Positions 1-7,138 of a DNA stretch of 64,000 bases are shown in pieces. The position numbers were made by a program, and so were the translations under genes. The stretch covers positions 1 through 64,000 of the forward strand of contig CAYRYZ010000004.1 of the NCBI GenBank assembly GCA_964428745.1. Direction: 5' to 3'. The notes beneath the pieces are model-generated. The model saw nothing but the letters and a program-made list of their open reading frames with translations. It made no database searches and was not told where the DNA came from. Source of the DNA: GCA-002713455 sp964428745. GTDB lineage: Bacteria > Fidelibacterota > Marinisomatia > Marinisomatales > TCS55. The number at the start of each line of letters is the position of its first letter. Position 1 is the first letter of the stretch.

Positions 1-102
1 ATTGTAATCGGCTTAATATGGATAATGGCGGCAATGATGATCATACTCGGAATTATACCGGGTTTCCTTTTGGAAATCACAGCTTATGACAGTTTTGGTT
101 AA
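1..102 (+). CDS. C-terminal tail of an unidentified protein (NqrF or antiporter-type subunit)
   Basis: Only the last 33 codons are inside the window. They encode a hydrophobic stretch containing ILGIIPGFLLEI and end in AYDSFG. Two readings are possible. The tail could belong to NqrF, whose family usually ends in a D-D-F-G type motif and which commonly lies just before apbE and nqrM. The hydrophobic G-x-x-P-G stretch also resembles the last helix of NuoM/MrpD-type antiporter subunits. The stop codon overlaps the start proposed for apbE, so the two are probably co-transcribed. The identity is not settled by what is visible. Confidence 0.35.
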   Translation: MVIGLIWIMAAMMIILGIIPGFLLEITAYDSFG

Positions 103-1159
103 TCGCCACAGATTATCTTTTTTTTCAAAAGCCCAACTTATGTTGGGTTTTCTTATTTCTTTGATTATTTCTTGCTCAAGAATTGATTCTGTAGAAGAAA
201 TTAGTGGTACAGCTTGGGGAACATCTTATTCGATAGAAATTGTAAAAGAAGCAAAGGTTGAAATGGATATACTTTCTATTAAAACGGGTATTGATTCTAT
301 AATAAATACAATAGATGAACAGATGTCTACATATAGATTGAATAGCGAGATTTCATTGTTTAATCAAATGCCTATCGGTTCAGTAATAAAAATTTCTTCA
401 GGTTTTGCAGAAGTGTTAAATAGATCTATTTATTGGAGCGAATTAACATCAAAAGCTTTTGATGTTACAGTTTTCCCAATGGTTTTGTTTTGGAGAAAAG
501 GTAAAAAAGATCGCGAATATGATGATGTTTGGGAACCACCAACAGACTTTGATGTATTTATGGAAATGTCAAGAGTGGGTTCAAACAAGATCAGGTTGAA
601 TGGACTGAATCTATCCAAATCAACAAAAGGTCAAATGCTTGATGTTAATGCTATTGCAAAAGGGTGGGGTGTTGACCAAGTTTTTGAATATTTGATATCT
701 AAAGGTTCATCAAGGTTTATGGTAGAAATTGGTGGAGAGGTTCGAGTAATTGGAAGAAACAATAAAGGACACAAATGGAAAATTGGAATAGATAGACCAG
801 TTATAGGAAATCAGCCTGGAGATGATATTCTTGCTGTGATTGCTTTAGATAATAAAGCTATGGCTACATCAGGTAATTATAGAAATTTTTTCGAATTTGA
901 TGGCAAAGAATATTCACATATAGTTGATCCTAGAAACGGCCATGCATTACAATCGTCTATTTCATCAGTTTCTGTAATTGGGCCAACCTGCATGGATGTA
1001 GATGCACTTGCTACAGCGTTAAACGTTATGTCATTAGATAAAGGTAAGGATTTAATCGATTCTTTAGATGGATTTGAAGCTTATTGGATAATCAAAGATT
1101 CTGAGGGGCAATTCAAAACAGAATCTTCAAATTATATGCCAATAGTTAGTGGTTCATAG
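86..1159 (+). CDS. apbE: FAD:protein FMN transferase, lipoprotein (ApbE)
   Basis: This enzyme attaches FMN covalently to threonines of respiratory flavoproteins such as NqrB and NqrC, outside the cytoplasmic membrane. The N-terminus has a hydrophobic signal ending in LIISC, a plausible lipobox, so the protein is probably a lipoprotein. ApbE family blocks follow in order: GTAWGTSYSIE, DEQMSTYRLNSEIS, DVNAIAKGWGVD, VEIGGEVRV, MATSGNYRNF, HIVDPRNGH and CMDVDALATALNVM, the last two around the Mg and FAD site. The length of 357 aa is normal for the family. Translation could instead begin at the Met codon at 140, directly before the signal helix. The neighbouring nqrM supports a role in maturing Na+-NQR. 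Confidence 0.9.
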   Translation: MTVLVNRHRLSFFSKAQLMLGFLISLIISCSRIDSVEEISGTAWGTSYSIEIVKEAKVEMDILSIKTGIDSIINTIDEQMSTYRLNSEISLFNQMPIGSVIKISSGFAEVLNRSIYWSELTSKAFDVTVFPMVLFWRKGKKDREYDDVWEPPTDFDVFMEMSRVGSNKIRLNGLNLSKSTKGQMLDVNAIAKGWGVDQVFEYLISKGSSRFMVEIGGEVRVIGRNNKGHKWKIGIDRPVIGNQPGDDILAVIALDNKAMATSGNYRNFFEFDGKEYSHIVDPRNGHALQSSISSVSVIGPTCMDVDALATALNVMSLDKGKDLIDSLDGFEAYWIIKDSEGQFKTESSNYMPIVSGS

Positions 1160-1327
1160 CTTTGGTTTTTGTGAAGGATCATCGCAGGTACCACCTTTAA
1201 GGCAAATGCAATCACTTAATACGCCACCACAGGATCCTTGTAGAGGTTTGCGGTTAAATAGTACTCCAATAGACATTCCAAGAATAGCAATGCCAATGAC
1301 TAGAATTGCTAAAAATAATTGCATCAT
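1154..1327 (-). CDS. nqrM: Na+-NQR maturation protein NqrM
   Basis: This small protein of about 57 aa (70 if the upstream Met at 1366 is used) has one membrane helix followed by FNRKPLQGSCGG and three more cysteines (SDC, ICL, GTC). A helix ending in G-x-x-x-G-V-x-F-x-R-K-P-x-x-G-S-C-G-G with a four-cysteine tail is the signature of NqrM (DUF539), which helps insert iron into Na+-translocating NADH:quinone reductase. It is the only gene I find on the minus strand. It converges on apbE, with a 6-base tail-to-tail overlap. The start at 1327 was chosen because it sits just before the helix; no clear ribosome binding site is visible. Confidence 0.75.
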   Translation of the reverse strand: MMQLFLAILVIGIAILGMSIGVLFNRKPLQGSCGGVLSDCICLKGGTCDDPSQKPKL

Positions 1328-1427
1328 TAAAATTACGATAAAATAAATATAGAAAACCGTTATCAAAAATTAGGATGATTAATTAGATACAATTAATATT
1401 GATATATAAGAATGGAATAATAATACT

Positions 1428-1538
1428 ATGATTAATGGAAATATGAAGAAAATATTATTGCCACTATTGCTGCCTACAGGGTTTGCCCCTGTTTTATCCG
1501 TTCTAAAGCCGACAGTGTACAGAAAAGGCGGTTTGTAG
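1428..1538 (+). CDS. 36-codon ORF upstream of the mrp cluster
   Basis: This short open frame starts at the ATG at 1428 and stops four bases before the mrpE start. It encodes a hydrophobic N-terminal half rich in Leu and Pro and a basic tail (VYRKGGL). The change from AT-rich to G+C-richer sequence occurs inside it, around 1465-1500. It may be a leader peptide, the 3' remnant of a gene carried in with the antiporter cluster, or not translated at all. I do not recognise it. Confidence 0.25.
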   Translation: MINGNMKKILLPLLLPTGFAPVLSVLKPTVYRKGGL

Positions 1539-1542
1539 CGTT

Positions 1543-2025
1543 ATGAGAACCGTGTTGATGGGTCTAGTATTTTTTGGTATATGGCTACTATGGTCGGGAC
1601 ATTATTCGTTCGATCATACGCTGGTTTTTGTTCTGGGCGCGGTTTCCTGCGCGGCTGTAGTATTTATTATTAAACGGGCGCGGATTGACGATGCGGAAGG
1701 GCACCCCATTCACCTCTTTGGCAGGGCACTAGTTTACTGGCCCTGGCTGATTTGGGCGATTGTGAAAGCTAATATCGATGTGACTCTTCGCATTTTAAAG
1801 CCCGGTTTGCCCATCAGTCCAACTTTGGTGAAGGTGCGACCTTCCCAGAAAACCGATCTGGGACGGGTAATTTATGCAAACTCTATTACGCTGACACCCG
1901 GTACAGTTTCGGTGGAGATGGATGAAGATACAATTGTTGTGCACGCCATTTCGCGTGAGGGCACTGAGGAATTGAAGGACGGTGATATGGATCGGCGCGT
2001 AACAGCTATGGAAGGGCAAAGCTGA
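1543..2025 (+). CDS. mrpE: Mrp antiporter subunit E
   Basis: This 160-aa membrane protein is the MrpE/MnhE subunit of a multi-subunit cation/proton antiporter. Two or three N-terminal helices are followed by the family block around RALVYWPWLIWAIVKANIDV and the cytoplasmic domain NSITLTPGTVSVE with an acidic VVHAISREG segment, as in MnhE proteins. Its stop overlaps the start of the next gene, and the whole block to 8819 is tightly coupled. The G+C content is about half by eye, against about a third in the flanks, and codons ending in G or C are common. Confidence 0.9.
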   Translation: MRTVLMGLVFFGIWLLWSGHYSFDHTLVFVLGAVSCAAVVFIIKRARIDDAEGHPIHLFGRALVYWPWLIWAIVKANIDVTLRILKPGLPISPTLVKVRPSQKTDLGRVIYANSITLTPGTVSVEMDEDTIVVHAISREGTEELKDGDMDRRVTAMEGQS

Positions 2026-2312
2026 TGCTTACCATCACAATGATTGCAATTTTAATTACGATGTCGCTGGCTCTTTTAAGAGCACTGCTGGGACCAACGG
2101 TTTATGACCGGATTCTGGCGGTAAATATGTTCGGTACCAAGACGGTACTGTTTATTGCGGTGATCGGGTTTTTGACGGGTCGACCTGAGTTTTTAGATCT
2201 AGCCTTGGTTTATGTGTTGATCAATTTTATTGGAACGATTGCTGTGTTGAAATTTGTGCAGTATGGCGATCTGGGTAAAAGCGATGATGCTCAGAGTAGG
2301 GCGCAATCATAA
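2025..2312 (+). CDS. mrpF: Mrp antiporter subunit F
   Basis: This 95-aa protein has three helices typical of MrpF/MnhF: the LLRALLGPTVYDRILAVN motif after the first helix, then FLTGRPEFLDLALVYVLINF. It is a small hydrophobic subunit of the antiporter. Its start overlaps the stop of mrpE by one base, and its stop overlaps the start of mrpG by one base. This indicates translational coupling in a foreign-looking operon. Confidence 0.9.
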   Translation: MLTITMIAILITMSLALLRALLGPTVYDRILAVNMFGTKTVLFIAVIGFLTGRPEFLDLALVYVLINFIGTIAVLKFVQYGDLGKSDDAQSRAQS

Positions 2313-2632
2313 TGGGTGCTTTCGTAGACATTCTAAGTTGGGTCTCTTTGCTTCTAGGGTCATTTTTCTGTATTGTTGGCGGCCTTGGGCTGATACGGCT
2401 GCCTGATTTTTATAGCCGGATGCACGGTGGGGGAATTACTGATACACTGGGTGCCGGACTGGTTTTGGTGGGGTTGATGATTCAAGGAGGACTGAGCTTG
2501 ATAACGGTGAAGTTGATTTTGATTCTTTTTTTTGCTCTAATGGCCAGCCCAACAGCAACCCATGCTGTGGCAAAGGCTGCCTTTTCTTCGGGGTTGAAAC
2601 CCCAGATTGACGATGAGGACAGCGATTCATGA
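2312..2632 (+). CDS. mrpG: Mrp antiporter subunit G
   Basis: This 106-aa MrpG/MnhG subunit contains the characteristic GLIRLPDFYSRMHGGGITDT motif between helices one and two, then LILILFFALMASPTATHAVAKAA. It completes the E-F-G trio that opens this operon. It overlaps the following gene by an ATGA junction. Confidence 0.92.
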   Translation: MGAFVDILSWVSLLLGSFFCIVGGLGLIRLPDFYSRMHGGGITDTLGAGLVLVGLMIQGGLSLITVKLILILFFALMASPTATHAVAKAAFSSGLKPQIDDEDSDS

Positions 2633-3177
2633 TTGAACTGCTGAATGTGGTACTGCTAACCTTTATGGTCATTGTGGCTCTGGCCGCTGTCTGGCTGAGA
2701 AATCTGTTTGCATCAGTGATGATGATGGGAATTTTCAGCGTGCTGTCCGCTTGTACCTTTGTGGTCCTGGATGCGGTGGATGTGGCTTTTACTGAGGCGG
2801 CTGTGGGCGCTGGGATTTCAACGGTACTGATGATAGGGACGCTGGCCCTTACGACACGGGATGAGAAGACTCCTGTCCGGTGGTCAGTACTTCCTCTGAT
2901 GGTAGTGCTAATTACAGGGGCTGTGTTGGTATACGGGACGAAGGATATGCCTCGGTACGGCGATCCAAGCGCACCTGTCCACGAGCATGTGGCGCCGCGC
3001 TATATCAACGATTCGCCAGCTGAAATTGGGATTCCTAATATGGTAACATCGGTTCTGGCCAGCTATCGAGGGTACGATACTCTGGGCGAGACGACGGTAA
3101 TTTTTACGGCCGGTATCGGAGTACTGCTGCTTCTGGGTGGCTACCGAAATCGAAAGCGCCAGGAGGATGAGTTTTGA
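2629..3177 (+). CDS. MrpA C-terminal-type subunit (MbhD + MbhE domains)
   Basis: This 182-aa protein matches the part of MrpA that lies after its large NuoL-like domain. It contains a DUF4040/MbhD segment (NLFASVMMMGIFSVLSA and AFTEAAVGAGISTVLMI) followed by an MbhE-like segment (NMVTSVLASYRGYDTLGET). In the two-domain MrpA of Bacillus this is fused to the antiporter domain. Here it is free-standing, as in archaeal membrane-bound hydrogenases, where it is split as MbhD and MbhE. Start and stop overlap the neighbours. Confidence 0.85.
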   Translation: MIELLNVVLLTFMVIVALAAVWLRNLFASVMMMGIFSVLSACTFVVLDAVDVAFTEAAVGAGISTVLMIGTLALTTRDEKTPVRWSVLPLMVVLITGAVLVYGTKDMPRYGDPSAPVHEHVAPRYINDSPAEIGIPNMVTSVLASYRGYDTLGETTVIFTAGIGVLLLLGGYRNRKRQEDEF

Positions 3178-3596
3178 GAAATCAGATGATTCCACGGGTG
3201 ATCGCCAAGTTTTTTATTCCGATGATTTTGCTGTTTGGTCTTTATGTGCAGTTTCACGGAGATTTTGGACCGGGTGGTGGGTTCCAGGCCGGCGTGATTT
3301 TTGCAGCAGCATTTGTTCTATATGCCCTGATTTACGGATTGGATGAAGCTAAGAAAGTTGCCCGGCCGGCTGTGGTTGAAGCCCTAGTGGCTCTGGGTGT
3401 CTTGATTTATGCAGGTACTGGCGTCGTGAGTCTGTTGAAGGGCGGAAAGTACCTGGATTATAATGTGCTGGCACATGATCCGATACACGGCCAGCACCTA
3501 GGTATTTTGATTGTGGAGCTGGGTGTGGGAGTTACCGTTGCCGCTGTGATGATTACAATATTTTTTGCTTTTGCTGGTCGAGCTCAATCCGAATGA
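3174..3596 (+). CDS. mrpB: Mrp antiporter subunit B
   Basis: This 140-aa MnhB-domain protein has the motif FHGDFGPGGGFQAGVIFAAA, which is diagnostic of MrpB/MbhF. Four helices are predicted. The TTG at 3174 is preferred because an AGGAGG ribosome binding site lies just upstream and the stop of the preceding gene overlaps it as TTGA. An ATG at 3186 is the alternative. Confidence 0.9.
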   Translation: MRNQMIPRVIAKFFIPMILLFGLYVQFHGDFGPGGGFQAGVIFAAAFVLYALIYGLDEAKKVARPAVVEALVALGVLIYAGTGVVSLLKGGKYLDYNVLAHDPIHGQHLGILIVELGVGVTVAAVMITIFFAFAGRAQSE

Positions 3597-3943
3597 ATCC
3601 TGGTCTTTATAACTACTGGATAGTGATTGTGTTGATGATGATCGGCTTTTATGCGACCATCGCACGTGGAAATTTGATTAAGAAGATTATCGGGTTGAAT
3701 ATTTTTCAGACTTCGGTTTTTTACCTTTATATCAGTATGGGAAAGGTCTCGGGAGGTACGGCCCCTATTGTAGGTGATGGAATTACCAGTTATTCGAACC
3801 CGCTACCCCACGTGCTAATTCTGACCGCAATTGTGGTGGGTGTTGCCACTACTGCCTTGGGGTTGGCGCTTGTGGTGCGTATTAATGAAGCCTACGGCAC
3901 AATTGAAGAGGACGATATCTTCAGCCAGGATCAGGCGAGTTAA
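3593..3943 (+). CDS. mrpC: Mrp antiporter subunit C (NuoK-like)
   Basis: This 116-aa protein has three helices and the MrpC motif LIKKIIGLNIFQTSVFYLYI followed by PLPHVLILTAIVVGVATTA, homologous to NuoK. It carries the conserved acidic and polar residues of the third helix region. Junctions with mrpB (ATGA) and mrpD overlap. Confidence 0.9.
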   Translation: MNPGLYNYWIVIVLMMIGFYATIARGNLIKKIIGLNIFQTSVFYLYISMGKVSGGTAPIVGDGITSYSNPLPHVLILTAIVVGVATTALGLALVVRINEAYGTIEEDDIFSQDQAS

Positions 3944-5421
3944 TGACTGAACACCTTCCCATTTTACAAATTATTGTGCCACTTATCTCGGCTCCAGTAT
4001 GTGTGTTACTGCGTCGCAAGATGCTCACTTGGGCGTTTTCTCTGATGGTGAGCTTGGCGGTCCTTTGTATGGCTGCGATGCTACTGCAGCAGGTGCTAGA
4101 GAGTGGTCCCATTTCTTATGCTCTGGGCAACTGGAGCGCACCCTGGGGTATTGAATACCGAGTTGATGTGGTCAATGCGTTTGTGCTGTTGCTGGTGTCG
4201 ATTATTGGGGCAGTGGTTCTTTTGTATGCGCCCTCTAGTGTGGCGAAGGAAATTCCTCACGATCGCCACTACTTGTTTTATACGGCTTATTTGCTTTGTT
4301 TAACCGGATTGCTGGGAATTACGATTACCGGCGATGCGTTTAATGTGTTTGTCTTTTTAGAAATTTCCGCCTTGTCATCCTATATGCTAATCAGCCTTGG
4401 GGAGGATCGCCGAGCACTTACGGCGGCATATCAATACTTGGTGATGGGGACGATTGGAGCCACGTTTATTTTGATCGGGATCGGACTGATGTATATGATG
4501 ACGGGAACGCTGAATATGGCCGATCTGTCATCCCGACTGCCTTCGATGCACGGGTCTCGGACTATTCTGGTGGCGTTTGCTTTTTTGATCGTTGGGATGA
4601 GTCTGAAGCTGGCATTATTCCCGCTGCATATGTGGCTGCCCAATGCCTATTGTTATGCACCTTCGGTGGTTACGGCGTTTCTGGCGTCTACAGCAACCAA
4701 GGTGTCAATTTATGTTTTTTTGCGATTTGTGTTTACCATTTTTGGGGTTGATTTTGCATTTGAAAATCTGAACCTGAGCACGTTTTTGCTTCCGCTTTCC
4801 TTAATCGGTATTTTTGTGGCATCAACAGTGGCCATTTTTCAGACCGATATCAAGCGCCTGTTGGCCTACTCTAGCATTGCCCAAATAGGGTATATTATGT
4901 TAGGCGTTGGGCTTGTGTCGGCAACCAGCTTAACTGGAAGCATTGTACATTTGTTTAACCACGCTATGATGAAGGGGGGGCTGTTTTTGGCTGTCGGATG
5001 TATTATGCTTCGCATCGGATCGGTTGATCTTGCGGATTGGCAGGGTCTTGGCCGGCGGATGCCAGTGACGATGGCGGCGTTTGTACTTTGTGGGTTGAGT
5101 TTGATCGGGGTGCCGATGACGGTTGGGTTTGTCAGCAAGTGGTATCTTATTTTGGCGGCATTAGAACAAGGACTGTGGCCAGTTGCTTTATTGGTACTGA
5201 TGAGTTCACTGCTAGCCGTGATTTATATTTGGCGGGTGGTGGAGACGGCGTATTTCCAGGCTCCCGCTGATGGCGCTGCCAAGGTGAAGGAAGCACCTTT
5301 TCTGATGCAGGTGTCGATGTGGATTTTGACAGGAGCGACCCTGTTTTTTGGGGTGTCGACCTCACTGACCGTTGGGGTAGCTCAACGGGCAGCTGAATGG
5401 CTCTTGGGAGGTTCGCAATGA
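3943..5421 (+). CDS. mrpD: Mrp antiporter subunit D (NuoN/M-like), first copy
   Basis: This 492-aa polytopic protein is of the MrpD/NuoM/NuoN antiporter family. The proton-path residues of the family can be seen: a helix-5 glutamate in FVFLEISALSSYML, a helix-7 lysine in GMSLKLALFPLHMWLP, a lysine in STATKVSIYV, and a lysine in HAMMKGGLFLA. The length is normal for MrpD. It is the first of three antiporter-type subunits in this operon and, by position after mrpC, the closest equivalent of classical MrpD. Confidence 0.92.
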   Translation: MTEHLPILQIIVPLISAPVCVLLRRKMLTWAFSLMVSLAVLCMAAMLLQQVLESGPISYALGNWSAPWGIEYRVDVVNAFVLLLVSIIGAVVLLYAPSSVAKEIPHDRHYLFYTAYLLCLTGLLGITITGDAFNVFVFLEISALSSYMLISLGEDRRALTAAYQYLVMGTIGATFILIGIGLMYMMTGTLNMADLSSRLPSMHGSRTILVAFAFLIVGMSLKLALFPLHMWLPNAYCYAPSVVTAFLASTATKVSIYVFLRFVFTIFGVDFAFENLNLSTFLLPLSLIGIFVASTVAIFQTDIKRLLAYSSIAQIGYIMLGVGLVSATSLTGSIVHLFNHAMMKGGLFLAVGCIMLRIGSVDLADWQGLGRRMPVTMAAFVLCGLSLIGVPMTVGFVSKWYLILAALEQGLWPVALLVLMSSLLAVIYIWRVVETAYFQAPADGAAKVKEAPFLMQVSMWILTGATLFFGVSTSLTVGVAQRAAEWLLGGSQ

Positions 5422-6881
5422 ATCCGTCAACCGCTATTCTGGTAGCGCTTGTTCTGCCTATGCTAGGTGCACTTTTGATTTCCCTCACTGGTAGCCGACC
5501 TAATTTGCGGGAATCTGTGACTCTGGCGACTGGCGGGATTTTGTTCTTGGTGGTTGCATCTATTCTCCCAAGTGTTCTGGATGGTGGACGGCCCGAAGTA
5601 GAAGTACTGGAAGTAATGCCCGGACTGGCACTGGCGTTTAAGGTGGAGCCCCTTGGAATGCTATTTAGCCTTGTGGCTTCGGGGCTTTGGATTGTGACCT
5701 CTCTGTATGCGATTGGGTATATGCGGGGACACCACGAGAAGAATCAGACCCGATTTTATGTATTTTTTGCCGTGGCCATTTCTGCGGCTTTGGGCGTGGC
5801 TTTTGCCCGGAATATGTTCACGCTGTTTATTTTTTACGAGATGCTGACGTTGTCGACGTACCCGCTGGTGACCCACCATCGATCTGAAGATGCGAAACGG
5901 TCTGGGCGTATATATATGGGGATTTTGATGAGTACGTCAATCGGGCTCTTACTGCTGGGTATGATATGGACCTGGCATTTGACAGGTACGTTGGAATTTA
6001 CACCGGGCGGGATTTTGGAAGGCAAGGCCAGTTCAACTATTATTGGAGTGCTGCTGGCCCTGTATGCGTTTGGCACTGGAAAGGCTGCCCTTATGCCTTT
6101 CCATCGCTGGCTTCCTGCGGCAATGGTTGCGCCCACTCCGGTGAGCGCGCTGCTGCACGCCGTAGCAGTTGTGAAGGCGGGGGTGTTTACGGTTATGAAA
6201 GTGGTTGTTTATCTTTTTGGCACAGACCTCCTAAGTAGTACGGGGCTGAGTATTTGGCTGATGTATGTGGCGGGGGCTACGATTTTGATTGGCTCTCTGG
6301 TGGCGCTAACCAAAGATAATTTGAAAGCTCGGTTGGCTTATTCCACCATTAGTCAGCTGTCATATATTGTTCTGGGAGCCGCTCTAGCTAACGATTGGGG
6401 GGTAATTGGAGGTAGCATGCATATTGCGATGCATGCGGTAGGTAAAATTACGCTGTTTTTCTGCGCTGGAGCCATTATGGTGGCCTCGCACAAGACTGAG
6501 ATCAGTGACATGGCAGGTATAGGGAGAACGATGCCGGTGACTATGGTTGCCTTTTTTATTGGGGCCGTGAGCGTGATCGGGCTGCCTCCTATGGGCGGTT
6601 CGTGGAGCAAGTGGTACTTGGCGCTGGGAGCAGCAGATGCGCACCAGAATATTTTGGTGGCAGTGTTGATGATTAGTTCGCTTTTAAATATTGCCTATTT
6701 AATGCCTATTGTGGCGCGGGCTTTTTTTATCGCTCCCAACGAACCACCTGAACATGAGGGTATTCACGAGGCTCCTGTGCTTTGTGTGGTGGCGCTGTGT
6801 TTGACGGCGGCCGGGTGTGTGGGGCTGTTTTTCTATGCCGGGGATTTGTATCGACTACTAATGCCGATTGTGCAACCATAG
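5418..6881 (+). CDS. Second MrpD/NuoM-type antiporter subunit
   Basis: This is a second antiporter-type subunit of 487 aa. The ATG at 5418 is chosen because a GGGAGG ribosome binding site precedes it and it forms an ATGA overlap with the stop of the first mrpD. Family residues are present: the glutamate in LFIFYEMLTLSTYPL, the lysine in GTGKAALMPFHRWLP, the lysine in AVVKAGVFTVMK, and the lysine in MHAVGKITLFF. It is probably a distinct proton-pumping unit rather than a recent duplicate, since the loops differ widely from the first copy. Confidence 0.88.
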   Translation: MNPSTAILVALVLPMLGALLISLTGSRPNLRESVTLATGGILFLVVASILPSVLDGGRPEVEVLEVMPGLALAFKVEPLGMLFSLVASGLWIVTSLYAIGYMRGHHEKNQTRFYVFFAVAISAALGVAFARNMFTLFIFYEMLTLSTYPLVTHHRSEDAKRSGRIYMGILMSTSIGLLLLGMIWTWHLTGTLEFTPGGILEGKASSTIIGVLLALYAFGTGKAALMPFHRWLPAAMVAPTPVSALLHAVAVVKAGVFTVMKVVVYLFGTDLLSSTGLSIWLMYVAGATILIGSLVALTKDNLKARLAYSTISQLSYIVLGAALANDWGVIGGSMHIAMHAVGKITLFFCAGAIMVASHKTEISDMAGIGRTMPVTMVAFFIGAVSVIGLPPMGGSWSKWYLALGAADAHQNILVAVLMISSLLNIAYLMPIVARAFFIAPNEPPEHEGIHEAPVLCVVALCLTAAGCVGLFFYAGDLYRLLMPIVQP

Positions 6882-6892
6882 TGAATTATCAA

Positions 6893-7138
6893 ATGGATAA
6901 AGAAAAAAAATACTGGCTGGACGAACCTCGAAATATCGATAAGATTTGCTGGGCTCTTTATGTAGTGTGCGCGTTTCTGGTTCTGGGAGATTTGTTTTAT
7001 CACAAGCATTCTCATTTTCCCATAGAAGACTGGTTCGGGTTTTATGGATTTTACGGATTTGTGGCCTGTGTCTCACTGGTGCTGGCCGCCAAGGTGCTGC
7101 GCAAAATAATCGGACGTGAAGAAGATTATTATGATTGA
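6893..7138 (+). CDS. 81-aa two-helix membrane protein of the mrp cluster
   Basis: This small protein sits between the second and third antiporter subunits. A polar N-terminus (WLDEPRNIDKICWALY) is followed by helix 1, a His-rich loop (LFYHKHSHFPIEDWFGFYG), helix 2, and a charged C-terminus ending EEDYYD. From memory, similar proteins sit in the same place in other bacterial mrp clusters of this type, but I know of no assigned function. It overlaps the next gene by 8 bases. The start at 6893 fits the beginning of the conserved part; a longer frame runs back into the preceding gene in another phase. Confidence 0.7.
   Translation: MDKEKKYWLDEPRNIDKICWALYVVCAFLVLGDLFYHKHSHFPIEDWFGFYGFYGFVACVSLVLAAKVLRKIIGREEDYYD

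Noticed and set aside
1149..1346. + strand 65-aa frame overlapping the end of apbE
   Set aside because: The opposite strand encodes a much more convincing protein (NqrM signature). The + frame has no recognisable features.
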